This document shows positions 32,727-42,684 of a stretch of 64,000 nt of DNA, in pieces (the stretch's first letter is position 1; the number at the start of each line of letters is the position of its first letter). The stretch spans positions 1-64,000 of the forward strand of contig NZ_JAFBGL010000007.1 of the NCBI RefSeq assembly GCF_016811075.1, read 5' to 3'. The stretch comes from Oceaniferula flava. GTDB taxonomy: Bacteria > Verrucomicrobiota > Verrucomicrobiia > Verrucomicrobiales > Akkermansiaceae. The notes beneath the pieces were generated by a model that was given only the letters and a program-made list of their open reading frames with translations, searched no databases and was not told where the DNA came from. The position numbers and the translations under genes are program-made.

Positions 32727-33689
32727 TTAGTTCGCCTGCCAATCGATCCGGCGCACCGTGCCGCCGATGCTTTTTCCGATCAACTGCTGCCGGGTTTTCT
32801 GGTCCAGCGACGACTGCTCGAGCAGGTAGTGATCGAGAATACCCGGAAGGAGCACCTTGAGTGCCCGGGTGACATCGGCATCGACCCGAGGCAAGCGCCG
32901 TGGGCCGCCGGTGGGATCTGAGAAGCTGAAATGGTTCGCGTCATAGAACCAGATCAGGTGCTTATCCCCCTTCGGCATCAGTTGGAAAAAGTCGCGGTGG
33001 CCCTGCCCGGCAATATCGCGCGTGCCTGAGATACCGACAAAGGGACGGGTGACTTTTTTAAAACTATCCTGGTTGAAAAACTCTCCGTTGGCACTCTGCG
33101 GACTCAGCCCAATGCCTAACACAATCCTCGGCTCGGCCAGATTTTCCACGAGCCCCACCGGCTTCACTCCGCAGCTGACCATGGCGGTGTAGGCACCGTA
33201 GGAATGCCCGATGATGGCAATCTGGGTGAGATCCATGCGCCCTTTGAATCGAGGGTCAGACGTGTTCAGCTGCGTCGCCAGATCGATGGCAAACTTGACG
33301 TCGAGCGGTCGGTTTTTGCGCGGGATCATGTCCTTGCCGGAATCCAACAATGCCGCCTTGAAACCCAGCCCCTTGTTGCGCATGCGCTGGCGAATGTTAT
33401 CCGTGTTGCTGGTGACATGTTCCAGGCAGAGTGCGACATAGCCCTGCTTCGCCAGCTCCGCGGCAATGGCATACATGCCGTGCCGACTGCCCGCTCCGCC
33501 GTGCGAGATCAGCACCAGCGGACGGGCGCTGGTTTGTTTCGGCAAATGAAAGGTCAGCGGCACATTTCTCTGTCGGTTCACATCCTGGTTGGTCGGTAAA
33601 TCGATCACCGCCGCCTGGGCATGAAGCTCGGCGTGCAGGGCGAGTGTCAAAAGCGATGCGGCGAGTAGGGTTCTGAGGGGTATCTTCAT
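32727..33689 (-). CDS. Secreted alpha/beta hydrolase
   Basis: A 320-residue protein taking Met at 33689, which starts a signal peptide ([18 protein letters not shown], ending LHAQA); a longer frame from 33782 would bury it. [14 protein letters not shown] gives the oxyanion-hole region and [10 protein letters not shown] the nucleophile elbow Ser; a late His in ANHFSFSDP is the likely triad member. The layout resembles dienelactone-hydrolase-like or platelet-activating-factor acetylhydrolase-like lipases and esterases in the periplasm. It is convergent with the bactofilin gene. Substrate unknown. Confidence 0.8.
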   Translation of the reverse strand: MKIPLRTLLAASLLTLALHAELHAQAAVIDLPTNQDVNRQRNVPLTFHLPKQTSARPLVLISHGGAGSRHGMYAIAAELAKQGYVALCLEHVTSNTDNIRQRMRNKGLGFKAALLDSGKDMIPRKNRPLDVKFAIDLATQLNTSDPRFKGRMDLTQIAIIGHSYGAYTAMVSCGVKPVGLVENLAEPRIVLGIGLSPQSANGEFFNQDSFKKVTRPFVGISGTRDIAGQGHRDFFQLMPKGDKHLIWFYDANHFSFSDPTGGPRRLPRVDADVTRALKVLLPGILDHYLLEQSSLDQKTRQQLIGKSIGGTVRRIDWQAN

Positions 33690-33849
33690 GGGCACTGGCC
33701 GGGTTTCTTTGGCAATCAATGCTAACACGAGAACGCTGGGGAAGTTTCGCAGAAGCTGAAATGAACCACTCCGCAACTGCACCGTCGTTCATGGTGCGCT
33801 GCATGGATTCCATCCTTTTCTCATCGGCAGCACCTGCCAGAATACTGGG

Positions 33850-35001
33850 GTGACGAAGAAACGCATCCCCCTCAGCACCCGTGGCGCCGCGCTTGCGGGT
33901 GGCTCGGTGGCCTTGCTGGCTGGCGGTATGGTGATGGTGGACGGCTTTCTCATGGTGCTCGGCTTCTGCGGCATCGTTTTTCTCATCGTCGCTTGGGGGC
34001 TGGGAAAACTCAGCCTGAGAGGGCTCGAGGTGCAGCTGCAAATGCCCGTGAGGGTCAGCGCCGGCATCCCCTGCGAGCTGGAGCTCACCCTGCTGAACCA
34101 CCGCAACCTGCTCGATGCCTTTCAGACCGAGCTGATGTTATTCCTCCCCGGATCAGGTGGCGGCAAGAACCGGGGCTCACGAGTGGAAGCGGTCGCACCG
34201 TGGACCGCCAGCGGCTCGGCCTCGAGGGTCAGCCAGCAGGTGACGCTGCGCGGAAGAGGCTTTGCCGAGCTGCATCCGGTGATCATCACCTGCAGCTTCC
34301 CGCTCGGCCTGTTCCGCATGTCTAAGCGGATGGAAATCCGGCGCGAGCTGACCATCACCCCTCGTCCCATCGTCCCGCTGGAACTCAATAGCGACGGATC
34401 GATGCACGATGCGGTGCCGCGCAGTGGCAGCTCGGCCGGCCATGCCTTTGGCGAGCCACGTGGGATTCGTCCGTGGCAGGCGGGTGACTCCGCCAGACAC
34501 ATCCACTGGGCCGCATCGGCCCGCGCGCTGGCCCGTGGTCACAGCCTGAGGGTGCGCGAGTATGATCCACCCGGCTTCCACCCCGACCACTGCCATGTGG
34601 TCTTCCATTCCTTTGCCACCGGCGGTGAAATGCTGCGGGAAGATCGCTTCGAACGTGCCTTGTCCTTGCTCGCCGGCACCCTCACCGAGTTGCAGGGAAA
34701 TGGGATACCGTGTATGCTGACGGCAGACTTTAACGATTGGCAACCGGCGCTCTGCACCACGCGGGCGCAGCTGGTAGAGTGCCTCTGCCGGCTCGCCAGA
34801 ATCCGCCGTGCCCGCGGGACCGAGGCCCACGATCTCGAGCAGGCCCTGCGCGCCGTCTCCCCGGAGCATACCTTGATGATCATCTCGGACATGTCACCGG
34901 AGTCGTGGCAGCACCTCCTTTCCAAACATCCCCACACCCTGATCGTCGACATCCGCCAGGTGAAATACCGCAATCGGAGTTTACACGCACTGGTTGGTTA
35001 A
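33850..35001 (+). CDS. DUF58 domain protein
   Basis: A 383-residue membrane-linked protein, starting with GTG. Two hydrophobic segments lie near residues 13-30 and 33-50. The DUF58 core has the characteristic GEPRGIRPWQAGDSARHIHW, followed by LRVREYDPPG, then a vWA-like region. DUF58 proteins accompany MoxR AAA ATPases and transglutaminase-like proteins. The next gene (35037) is such a transglutaminase, 35 bp downstream, while the MoxR gene lies at 38947-39861 on the other strand. Function in envelope assembly is inferred from genomic context in many bacteria. Confidence 0.88.
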   Translation: MTKKRIPLSTRGAALAGGSVALLAGGMVMVDGFLMVLGFCGIVFLIVAWGLGKLSLRGLEVQLQMPVRVSAGIPCELELTLLNHRNLLDAFQTELMLFLPGSGGGKNRGSRVEAVAPWTASGSASRVSQQVTLRGRGFAELHPVIITCSFPLGLFRMSKRMEIRRELTITPRPIVPLELNSDGSMHDAVPRSGSSAGHAFGEPRGIRPWQAGDSARHIHWAASARALARGHSLRVREYDPPGFHPDHCHVVFHSFATGGEMLREDRFERALSLLAGTLTELQGNGIPCMLTADFNDWQPALCTTRAQLVECLCRLARIRRARGTEAHDLEQALRAVSPEHTLMIISDMSPESWQHLLSKHPHTLIVDIRQVKYRNRSLHALVG

Positions 35002-35036
35002 CCGACCATCCCCTCAGACCTCTCCCCTTCTCCCTC

Positions 35037-36827
35037 ATGCGCACCATCGTTCTCATCCTCGCCGTCGCTGGCGCCTACGCTCTGCTGCGTGGTTGGTCCG
35101 GCGGGCCGGGGCTGCTACTGCGCTGCTGTCTGGCAGTCGCGGCGCTGGTCGCAGGACTGGCCATCTGGGGGGCTCGACCCGAGCGATCCCACACCCGACC
35201 GAGGATGAAAAACATGCGGCGGGCCGGACTGCTCGATTACCTCAGCCTCGGTGCCGCCCTGGTGTTCACCGAGGCCTGCTTTGTGGCCCTCACCAGCAGC
35301 CTGGCTGGGCCAGCGCAGGAGCTCGCCATGTTCACCCGCGAAGGCATGGCCGAGCTGCGCGATGGCGGCGGCGCTGGACCCGGCGAGGACCTGGGCAACG
35401 ACATCCGTTTCGATGGCGAACGGTCAGGCACCTGGATTTTCAAGAAGAACCTCGAGCGCGATCTCCCCAAACAAAGTAACCACAAACCCACCAACAAACC
35501 GGAGGTCTTTGTGGAGCTGGAAAATGCCGAGGACGCGGCGAAGCTGCTGCACTCCCGCATCCACCTGAGAGCCTTCGCATTCTCCAAGTTCAACGGACTC
35601 TCTTGGTCGGCAGTACCCAGCACCCGCATCCAGCTGCAATCCCCGATTGAGTTTAACCAGACAAATGCTGCCACTGCCGAGATCGAGCCGATCCCTCACC
35701 GGATCTTCCACGCGGTCAATCCGAACGGGCAAAATGTCTTCACCGCGCTCCACGGTGCGGTGTCGACGGATCTGCCGGTGCTCGATCGACTGGCGGAGGA
35801 CATTTTCATGCTCCCGGATTCCGCGACTCCCATCACCGGCTACAACTACACCGCCAGCTCGAAGTCGGTGCACCTCACCGACCTGCTCGACGAAGATCTC
35901 TTCCCCGCGCTGGCGACCAAGGATGAGCTGGAGCTGCCCGCCGCGATGGAGCAGCAGCTGCGCCAAACTGCCACCCTTTTCCAAGAGGAACCCGACCTCA
36001 GCAGCCGACTGCTCGCGCTGCGCCACCACCTGCAAGATCGCTACACCTACTCGCTGGAAACCACCAATGCCAGTGGAGCAAATCCCTTGGAGAACTTTCT
36101 CTATCAGGAAAAAAGAGGCTACTGCGAGCACTTTGCCACCGCCGCAGCGATGCTCTGCCGAGCCATGGGCGTGCCTAGTAGAATTGCCTACGGTTGGTCC
36201 GGCGGTAGACTCTACAGGTCGCAAAATATGTTTCTCTTCCGTGCCAAGGATGCGCACGCCTGGACGGAGATCAAGCTGCACGGTTACGGCTGGGTGGTGT
36301 TCGATACCACGCCTCCCGATAACGATGCCACACCGGACTCGCACACGGCGCCCGATAACGAACCTGCCCCCATCCCAGAGGAAGCACTCGCCGCCGATGT
36401 GGAGTCGACCGATGATGACGACCCCGGCCTGGCCACCGGCGTGAACTACACCACCCTGCTGACTGCCCTCGGAGTGATCACCGCCTGCGCCATCGGGTTC
36501 CTCGTTATTCGCCGGTGGAAGCGCCCGCAAACCACAGCGGACGGCCAGCCCCTGCGTCATCCGGAGCCAGCTTACCTGCTGCATTTCAAACAAGCCTGCC
36601 AAAGCCTCGGCTGCCCAATGCCGCTGGGTCGCACCCTCCGGCAACACATGCAGTCCCTGCAAAAACTCGACCACGCACCGGAGTTTGGCGACCAATTGTT
36701 AGCCTACCATTACGGAGTGCTCTATGGAGATACCCCCAAGGATAGCAGCGAGGAAAAGCAGCTGAACCAGCACATCCGCGCATGGAAAACCCAAGTCACG
36801 GAGACGCAAAACAGCCAGACCGCCTAG
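35037..36827 (+). CDS. TgpA-like transmembrane transglutaminase-like protein
   Basis: A 596-residue protein from Met of MRTIVLILAVAGAY; the longer frame from 34737 overlaps the DUF58 gene and is rejected. N-terminal membrane helices lie near residues 1-45 and 65-90. The transglutaminase-like core has GYCEHFATAAAML (Cys), DAHAWTEIKLHGYGW (His) and VVFDTTPP (Asp), a complete Cys-His-Asp triad. A transmembrane helix near 470 (TLLTALGVITACAIGFLVI) precedes a cytoplasmic tail. With the upstream DUF58 gene this is the usual pairing with MoxR ATPases. Peptidase or transglutaminase activity on envelope proteins is possible. Confidence 0.87.
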   Translation: MRTIVLILAVAGAYALLRGWSGGPGLLLRCCLAVAALVAGLAIWGARPERSHTRPRMKNMRRAGLLDYLSLGAALVFTEACFVALTSSLAGPAQELAMFTREGMAELRDGGGAGPGEDLGNDIRFDGERSGTWIFKKNLERDLPKQSNHKPTNKPEVFVELENAEDAAKLLHSRIHLRAFAFSKFNGLSWSAVPSTRIQLQSPIEFNQTNAATAEIEPIPHRIFHAVNPNGQNVFTALHGAVSTDLPVLDRLAEDIFMLPDSATPITGYNYTASSKSVHLTDLLDEDLFPALATKDELELPAAMEQQLRQTATLFQEEPDLSSRLLALRHHLQDRYTYSLETTNASGANPLENFLYQEKRGYCEHFATAAAMLCRAMGVPSRIAYGWSGGRLYRSQNMFLFRAKDAHAWTEIKLHGYGWVVFDTTPPDNDATPDSHTAPDNEPAPIPEEALAADVESTDDDDPGLATGVNYTTLLTALGVITACAIGFLVIRRWKRPQTTADGQPLRHPEPAYLLHFKQACQSLGCPMPLGRTLRQHMQSLQKLDHAPEFGDQLLAYHYGVLYGDTPKDSSEEKQLNQHIRAWKTQVTETQNSQTA

Positions 36828-36837
36828 TCGATATTTC

Positions 36838-37899
36838 TTAGTCGAGCATCGACCGGTAAATCTCGATCTGGTCCTGGTTCAGCAAACGCAGCTGGTGGCG
36901 ATATTGTTTCACCGCTGCCTCACGCCGGCTGTTCATCAGATCGGTGATGATTTCCTCTTTGACACTCTCAAAGGGAAGTAACTCAGCAGCTTTCACCCCG
37001 GTCACCTCGACGAGATGCCAGCCGAGCTTGGTACGCAGCAGCGTCGGTTGCTTCGGTGTCATGGAAAATACCGCCGTGGCAAAATCGCCGGGTAAACGTT
37101 TCTTGCGCAGCCAGCCGAGATTTCCGCCGCGGTCTTTGCTCGAGGCATCTTCACTCAGGCTGGCAGCGAGTTCGGCGAACTTGATTTCTTCCTTTTGCAG
37201 CTTGATCAGGTGCTCCTGCAGCGTCGCTTTCGCTTCGTCGGAGGGATGGTCCAGAGTGGGCAGGAACACATGGCGCACTTCACGCCGCTCCGGCATGGTA
37301 AGCTGCTTCTTGTGATCGTCATACCAGCTGCGGGCATCCTGCTCGCTCACTGTGATGGCATCTTTGATTTTCAGCTGCACATAATGGTCCTGCTGAATGC
37401 GGGCAGCGATGCGAAACCGTAACTCTTCACGACTCTCAATCCCCTGTGCGCCCAGCGCCTGATCGAGCTCGTCGGCGGTGGCGAAGCGTTTCTCAAACTG
37501 CGCCAGCTCGGCATCAATCTCAGCCTCGCTCACCGGGGCCTCCTCTCGGTTGACCCGCGCCTTGATACGCAGGATCGCTTCGTCAATCAAGTCGTCCAAT
37601 GCCGCCCAACGCAGCAGTTTCAATTCCTGCTCGCTGACCTTTTCCGGATCGCGCCCAGTGCGCCACAGCTTTTCCTGCACCCGGTAATCGACCTGGCTGC
37701 GGTAGATCGGACCATTCCAGACCTTGGCACAGACGCCCTGAGACATCGCACGCTGGGCGCGGTCGGCCGGCGAGCGGAACATCGCTTGCAACTCCTGCTG
37801 AAGAGGCCCCTTGAAGACAAAAAAATCGCAGACCATATAGAGCACCAGCACCGACCACAGGGTCATGCGGATGACAAAGGATTGGCTCATTTTCAGCAT
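36838..37899 (-). CDS. Membrane-anchored parvulin-type peptidyl-prolyl isomerase
   Basis: About 350 residues; start uncertain between Met at 37899, Met at 37890 and an upstream one at 37932. An N-terminal signal anchor (VIRMTLWSVLVLYMVCDFFVF) is followed by a SurA-like helical chaperone region (residues ~60-200). A parvulin rotamase domain follows, with REVRHVFLP, FAELAASLSEDASSKDRGGNLGWLRKKRLP split by a loop, and KLGWHLVEVTG. It folds exported proteins at the periplasmic face. It is divergent from the TraB-like gene and convergent with the transglutaminase gene. A membrane anchor replaces the usual cleaved signal. Confidence 0.87.
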   Translation of the reverse strand: MLKMSQSFVIRMTLWSVLVLYMVCDFFVFKGPLQQELQAMFRSPADRAQRAMSQGVCAKVWNGPIYRSQVDYRVQEKLWRTGRDPEKVSEQELKLLRWAALDDLIDEAILRIKARVNREEAPVSEAEIDAELAQFEKRFATADELDQALGAQGIESREELRFRIAARIQQDHYVQLKIKDAITVSEQDARSWYDDHKKQLTMPERREVRHVFLPTLDHPSDEAKATLQEHLIKLQKEEIKFAELAASLSEDASSKDRGGNLGWLRKKRLPGDFATAVFSMTPKQPTLLRTKLGWHLVEVTGVKAAELLPFESVKEEIITDLMNSRREAAVKQYRHQLRLLNQDQIEIYRSMLD

Positions 37900-38002
37900 G
37901 CCGCAGCCTAGCAATCGCAGCCGCTGCGGCAACCCTGATGTTTACCAGCACCCGATTTTCAGACATAATCCCCAGCGCAACGCGCTTTCCTAATACTTCA
38001 CG

Positions 38003-38929
38003 ATGAAAAAAATCCTCCTCACCCTGCTCGCCAGCTGTGCTCTTCCGGCCATGGCCCAAGTTGACGCCCCAGCGGCCAAGGCGGCAGACGCCACCCAGTT
38101 CATTCGGGTCGATCGCGATGCGCAGCATGTCCGACTCCAGACAGGGGTGACCCGCTACGTCAAAGCCGGCGTCACAGTGGATCTCATCGGCGCGGTGCAC
38201 ATTGCCGATGCCAAGTATTACCAGCAGCTCAACAAGGAGTTCACCCAGTATGAAGCGCTGCTCTACGAAATGATCGGCGGCGAAAACATCGCCAAGGGCC
38301 CGGAGGCGAAGGCTGAAAATGCCGAGCCACAAGAGAAGGTGAAGGATCCGATGATGGCTATGCTCGGCAATGTTTACACCCTGGTCAGCAAGTTCCTGCA
38401 ACTTCAGGGGCAGAAGGAAGGCATCGACTACAGCCCCAAGAACTTCGTCCACGCAGACCTCTCACTAGCAGAGTTTCAAAAGCTCCAGACGGAAAAAGGA
38501 GAGTCGCTGTTAGGATTCGCGATGCAAAACGCACAGAACGAAAAAGCCGCCGCCAACCAGCCGGACCCCGCCAAACTGCTCACCGCCATCCTCAGTGGTA
38601 ATGCCAATCTGATGAAGCTGGAACTGGTCGATACCCTCGGCGGCGCCAACGACCAGATGGGCGGCATGTTAGGCGAGAGCGTCATCATCGGCGATCGTAA
38701 CAAGGCCTGCCTGAAAGTCCTCCAGCAGCAAGTCCAGGCCGGCAAAAAGAAACTCGCCATCTTCTACGGCGCGGCGCATTTCCCCGACATGGAAAAGCGC
38801 ATGCTGAAAGCGGGCTACCGCAAGATCGAGCACCGTTGGTTGACCGCCTGGGACATCCCCAAAGCAGCCGCGGCACCGCAGAAAAAAGCCCCACAAAAAG
38901 CGCCTGAGGCCATGCCGGACGCCGCCTAA
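38003..38929 (+). CDS. TraB/GumN-like exported protein
   Basis: A 308-residue protein with signal peptide (ends PAMAQ at residue 19). VDLIGAVHIADAKYYQQL near residue 60 and IFYGAAHFPDMEKRM near 255 are the two His-containing signatures (GxxH) of the TraB/PrgY/GumN fold. In between is an insert of about 100 residues, helical and Gln/Lys-rich. The C-terminus is Ala/Lys/Pro-rich. Some members are proteases or act on pheromone peptides; the role here is unknown. It is divergent from the parvulin gene and convergent with moxR. Confidence 0.75.
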   Translation: MKKILLTLLASCALPAMAQVDAPAAKAADATQFIRVDRDAQHVRLQTGVTRYVKAGVTVDLIGAVHIADAKYYQQLNKEFTQYEALLYEMIGGENIAKGPEAKAENAEPQEKVKDPMMAMLGNVYTLVSKFLQLQGQKEGIDYSPKNFVHADLSLAEFQKLQTEKGESLLGFAMQNAQNEKAAANQPDPAKLLTAILSGNANLMKLELVDTLGGANDQMGGMLGESVIIGDRNKACLKVLQQQVQAGKKKLAIFYGAAHFPDMEKRMLKAGYRKIEHRWLTAWDIPKAAAAPQKKAPQKAPEAMPDAA

Positions 38930-38946
38930 AAAACCCCAAGGCACCC

Positions 38947-39861
38947 CTATGGCACCGGCGTTTCCTTGATCGCCCCGGCGAGGATGGGCTCAGGGGACGA
39001 ACCGTCATCAGGCAGCAACCGATGCCGCATGACGTGAGGGAAAATTGTTTGCACATGATCGGGGTGCACTGCCGATTGACCTTCCAGGAAGGCACTCGCC
39101 TGGGCCGCCCGCATCAGCGCCAGTGACGCACGCACCGAGATCGTGTGCCCGCCACCTGCCACCCGACGCACCGTTTCGCAGAGGTTGATGATGTAGTCGT
39201 TTAAAGCCTCGCTAACCGGCATCTTGGCCGCCTGATCCTGCAGGGTGAGAATTTCCGAGGGTTCTAACAACGGGTCGCGGGAGCTGCCATTGATCGCACC
39301 GGCGGCATGCGCATTGAGAATGCTTTTTTGCACTTCGGCATCCGGCAGCGACATCGGGATCGATAGTAAAAAGCGATCCAACTGCGGCTCGGGCAGCGGA
39401 AAGGTGCCGGTCGAGGAGGTGATGTTCTGCGTTGCGACCACCAGAAACGGGTCTTCGAGGTCGCGCGTTGAGCCATCGATACTGACCTGACCTTCATTCA
39501 TCGCTTCTAACAATGCCGACTGCACCCGCGGCGATGTCCGGTTGATTTCATCGGCGAGCAGGAGGTTGGAAAATACCGGGCCGGGGACGAATTCGAACTC
39601 ACCGTTGTGCTGCTTGTAGAGGTGATAGCCGAGGATGTCGGAGGGCAGCAGGTCCGGGGTAAATTGGATCCGCTTGAAGCTGCCACCGATGCCATTGGCC
39701 AGGGTCTGCGCCAGCGAAGTCTTGCCAACGCCGGGAGCCCCTTCGATCAGTGCATGCCCTCTGGCCAGCAATGCCGTCAGCAGCAGATTGCTCGCCTCCT
39801 CAGCGCCCAACACCGCGGCGGTGAGCCGGCTTTGTAGTTCATGCAGTTTTCTGACAGGCAT
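38947..39861 (-). CDS. MoxR-family AAA ATPase
   Basis: A 304-residue ATPase. The start at 39861 (Met of MPVRKLHELQ; the adjacent Met at 39864 is equally possible) is chosen because a longer frame from 40110 runs into the repeat-protein gene. Walker A is IEGAPGVGKTSLAQ, Walker B LLLADEINRTSP, and sensor 1 lies in VVATQNITSSTGTFPLPEPQ, all typical of MoxR. MoxR ATPases act as chaperone-like partners of DUF58 and transglutaminase proteins; those genes are at 33850-36827, separated here by the parvulin and TraB-like genes. Confidence 0.92.
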   Translation of the reverse strand: MPVRKLHELQSRLTAAVLGAEEASNLLLTALLARGHALIEGAPGVGKTSLAQTLANGIGGSFKRIQFTPDLLPSDILGYHLYKQHNGEFEFVPGPVFSNLLLADEINRTSPRVQSALLEAMNEGQVSIDGSTRDLEDPFLVVATQNITSSTGTFPLPEPQLDRFLLSIPMSLPDAEVQKSILNAHAAGAINGSSRDPLLEPSEILTLQDQAAKMPVSEALNDYIINLCETVRRVAGGGHTISVRASLALMRAAQASAFLEGQSAVHPDHVQTIFPHVMRHRLLPDDGSSPEPILAGAIKETPVP

Positions 39862-39913
39862 CATCCGCGCCACTTTTGCAGGTCTGGAGAACGAATCAAC
39901 CCAAGACTCTGTG

Positions 39914-41119
39914 CTACTGGCGTTTTCTGGCCGACTGAATCCGCTTCTGCGAGGCCTCATCCAGTCCGCTATCCGCGAGCCAACTGGCTGCCGAATCCGG
40001 GTCGTTGCGCATGAACCTGCGGCCATAATCCACCAGTGCCTTAGTGCGCCGCGTGGTATCGCTGATGGTGCTGGCCCACTGGATCGCCGCCGCTGGATCC
40101 TGACGCACAAGCCGATCCGAAAACCCCTTCACCGCAGAATCTCGCATGGGCGACTCTGCCATCTCGTTCAGCTGGCTGGCAGCGGCCTCCGCATCCTGCC
40201 GCGCCCAGCGTGAAAAGACCGAGTCCATGCCCTGGTTCTGACCGTCGCTCTGCGGCAAGGTCGTCAGCCAGGCGACCGCTTTCGCCGGGTCCTCATCTGC
40301 AAACTCACGGGCCACACGACTCACCGCCGCGTCCCGCACCCTGCCCTCCGGCAGGTTTTCAGACCATCGTGCCACATCCTCCGTGCTCGAGCTTCGCAGG
40401 AAGGAGGCTGCGACCACATTGATCATCTTAGCGGCATCGCGGTCGTTTGTGCCCGACTGGTCGAGGATGAAATTCGTCGCGAGAATCGGATCGTTATGCG
40501 ACATGCCGTAGACCGCGGCCCACTTCAGGCGGTTGCTATTTTTCCGGTCGTCCGGCAGCTGATCGAACCACTGCGCCACAGCTTGGGGGTCGGCACTGGC
40601 CCAGCCACTGAGTAGCGCCGCGTGGTCTCTTTTTTCACTGGTTTCACCAAAAGTCACCGCACTTTCGCCCGCCAGGGCTCCCCAGGCGTAGTTGAACTCC
40701 CGCCACTCATCGGAATCGTCGGGCAAATGGGCAATTTGCTCCCGGAGAAACATGGCATTCTCCGCCGTCATCGACTCGAGAAGTTTGGCAAAGGCGATCT
40801 GGCGTTCGATGGGATCGTTGCTGGTCTTCAGCAGCTGCCCGAGCGATCGGATCCCGGCATCGGAGAGCTTTGTCTTGCCTGCCTGCCGACCAGCACCCGC
40901 AGCGGAATGATTGCGCGATGTCGCTCTCGCTCCAGGGGCACCGTGCCCAGCTCGTTGGTAACGCTCCGAATAACGGGCGCCGACACGTGAATCCGCATCT
41001 TCGGAATCCGTGGATGCTGCGCCGGTGAAGTTCTTCGCGCCCACCACAAAAGCGATGCCTGCGACCACGGCCCAAATGATGTGTATGTAGAGTGCATTTT
41101 TCATAGCGATTTTCATCAA
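39914..41119 (-). CDS. Helical-repeat exported protein
   Basis: A 401-residue protein with an N-terminal hydrophobic segment (about 8-28) that may be a signal anchor, then a low-complexity region rich in Gly/Ala/Ser/Arg (about 35-80). Residues ~160-395 consist of about seven repeats of 30-38 residues with the pattern DPxxAxxWxxxLPxxxxRDxA, for example DPAKAVAWLTTLPQS and DPAAAIQWASTISDTTRR. Similar DP-AA-W repeats occur in numerous verrucomicrobial proteins and probably form an alpha-solenoid like TPR or Sel1 repeats. A protein-binding scaffold in the periplasm is the likely role; no enzyme motif. It lies 52 bp upstream of moxR on the same strand. Confidence 0.8.
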   Translation of the reverse strand: MMKIAMKNALYIHIIWAVVAGIAFVVGAKNFTGAASTDSEDADSRVGARYSERYQRAGHGAPGARATSRNHSAAGAGRQAGKTKLSDAGIRSLGQLLKTSNDPIERQIAFAKLLESMTAENAMFLREQIAHLPDDSDEWREFNYAWGALAGESAVTFGETSEKRDHAALLSGWASADPQAVAQWFDQLPDDRKNSNRLKWAAVYGMSHNDPILATNFILDQSGTNDRDAAKMINVVAASFLRSSSTEDVARWSENLPEGRVRDAAVSRVAREFADEDPAKAVAWLTTLPQSDGQNQGMDSVFSRWARQDAEAAASQLNEMAESPMRDSAVKGFSDRLVRQDPAAAIQWASTISDTTRRTKALVDYGRRFMRNDPDSAASWLADSGLDEASQKRIQSARKRQ

Positions 41120-41333
41120 TACGCATTGCCTGAGACAATCTTGCGGTTAGTCTGCTAGATGTCATAGATAACAATTTCCATGTCAACAAGCGAACGCCAA
41201 ACTGACTACCGAACGCAGCATGACACACAGTTCATTTATTTTTGAACTTGAGATTTGCTAGCCCTCTCTCGAGGGGTTAATTTCCATACATCCGTTACAA
41301 TTTTTTCATTCTTTACCACCTTCCATTACATTC

Positions 41334-42680
41334 ATGAGCGCTCAATTATTTGGCACCGACGGCATCCGCGGTGTCGCCAACCAGTTTCCCATCACCCCCG
41401 AAGTTGCTCTCAGAATCGGCCGGGCGGTCGCCCGTGTGCTGCAGGCAGACGGTCACAAACGACACAAAGTGGTCATCGGAAAAGACACCCGACTTTCCGG
41501 ATACATGCTGGAAACAGCGATCACCAGTGGACTTGTTTCCGAAGGCTCCCGCGTGCTGCTCACCGGTCCAGCCCCCACACCGGCCATTGCCCACCTCACC
41601 AGCTCGATGGGCTGTGACGCCGGCATCATGCTGACCGCCTCGCACAACCCCTACCAAGACAACGGGATCAAGATTTTCGGTCGCGATGGATACAAGCTCA
41701 ACGATGAACTCGAGCTGGAAATCGAAAAGCTCATCCTCGCCGACGAGCTCGAGCAGCCTGAGCGAGATTTGGGAAAAGCGATCCGCATCGACGACGCCCT
41801 AGGCCGCTACATCGAGTTCACCAAGAATGCCGCCGGTGCAGGATCGTTGCACGGATTGAAGGTGGTGGTCGATTGCGCCAACGGTGCCGGCTACTACGTC
41901 GGCCCGTTGATCTTCGAAGAGCTCGGAGCCGAGGTGATCGAACTTTCCACTCAGCCGGACGGACGCAACATCAACGAAGGCTGCGGCGCGCTTCACCCTG
42001 AACGCGCTGCCCGGGCAGTGATCGATCACGGTGCCGACGTCGGAATCTGCCTCGATGGCGATGCCGACCGCGTTATCTTCTGCGATGAAACCGGCCAGGT
42101 GGTCGATGGCGACCGGCTCCTCTGCCTCTGCGCCAAAGCACTGAAAGCCAAAGGCAAACTCAAGGGCAACACCCTGGTCGCCACTGTCATGAGCAACCTC
42201 GGCCTGCGTGATGCCTTGGAAAAAGATGGCATCGCACTGGAAACCACCGGCGTGGGCGATCGCCTGGTGATCGAGCGCATGCGCGAAAAAGGCTACAACC
42301 TCGGCGGCGAAAACTCCGGCCACATCATCTACTCAGACCACGCCACCACCGGTGATGGCATCATGAGCGCGCTGATGGTGCTCTCGATGATGCGCGAGCA
42401 AGAGGTCAAACTTTCCGAACTCGCCGACTGCATGGACATCTACCCGCAGGTTTTGTTAGGGCTCGACGTGACCGAAAAACCACCGATCGAAGAAGTGCCG
42501 GAAATCCACAAAGCCATCCAACATGCCGAGGAAACCTTTGCAGAAAAAGGTCGGGTGTTAGTTCGCTACTCCGGCACCGAGCGTAAAATCCGCGTGCTCA
42601 CCGAGTGCTCGGATTCTGAAATGGCGCAGACCCAGGCAGACCTCATCGCCGCCGCAATCCAGAACACCATCGGAGCTTAA
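41334..42680 (+). CDS. glmM: Phosphoglucosamine mutase GlmM
   Basis: A 448-residue alpha-D-phosphohexomutase that converts glucosamine-6-phosphate to glucosamine-1-phosphate. The N-terminus [12 protein letters not shown], the active-site serine loop [17 protein letters not shown], the metal-binding DGDADR, and the sugar loop [12 protein letters not shown] with the phosphate-binding RYSGTE are all intact. First gene of the amino-sugar operon that ends with glmS. Confidence 0.97.
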   Translation: MSAQLFGTDGIRGVANQFPITPEVALRIGRAVARVLQADGHKRHKVVIGKDTRLSGYMLETAITSGLVSEGSRVLLTGPAPTPAIAHLTSSMGCDAGIMLTASHNPYQDNGIKIFGRDGYKLNDELELEIEKLILADELEQPERDLGKAIRIDDALGRYIEFTKNAAGAGSLHGLKVVVDCANGAGYYVGPLIFEELGAEVIELSTQPDGRNINEGCGALHPERAARAVIDHGADVGICLDGDADRVIFCDETGQVVDGDRLLCLCAKALKAKGKLKGNTLVATVMSNLGLRDALEKDGIALETTGVGDRLVIERMREKGYNLGGENSGHIIYSDHATTGDGIMSALMVLSMMREQEVKLSELADCMDIYPQVLLGLDVTEKPPIEEVPEIHKAIQHAEETFAEKGRVLVRYSGTERKIRVLTECSDSEMAQTQADLIAAAIQNTIGA

Positions 42681-42684
42681 TCCC

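Noticed and set aside
34737-35036. A 100-residue N-terminal extension of the transglutaminase-like protein.
   Set aside because: It overlaps the DUF58 gene in another frame, begins at TTG and is Pro/Arg/His-rich. The Met at 35037 directly precedes a membrane helix.
35424-36695. A 423-residue antisense open frame opposite the transglutaminase-like gene.
   Set aside because: Shadow of the real gene; no signal peptide, motif or sensible start context.
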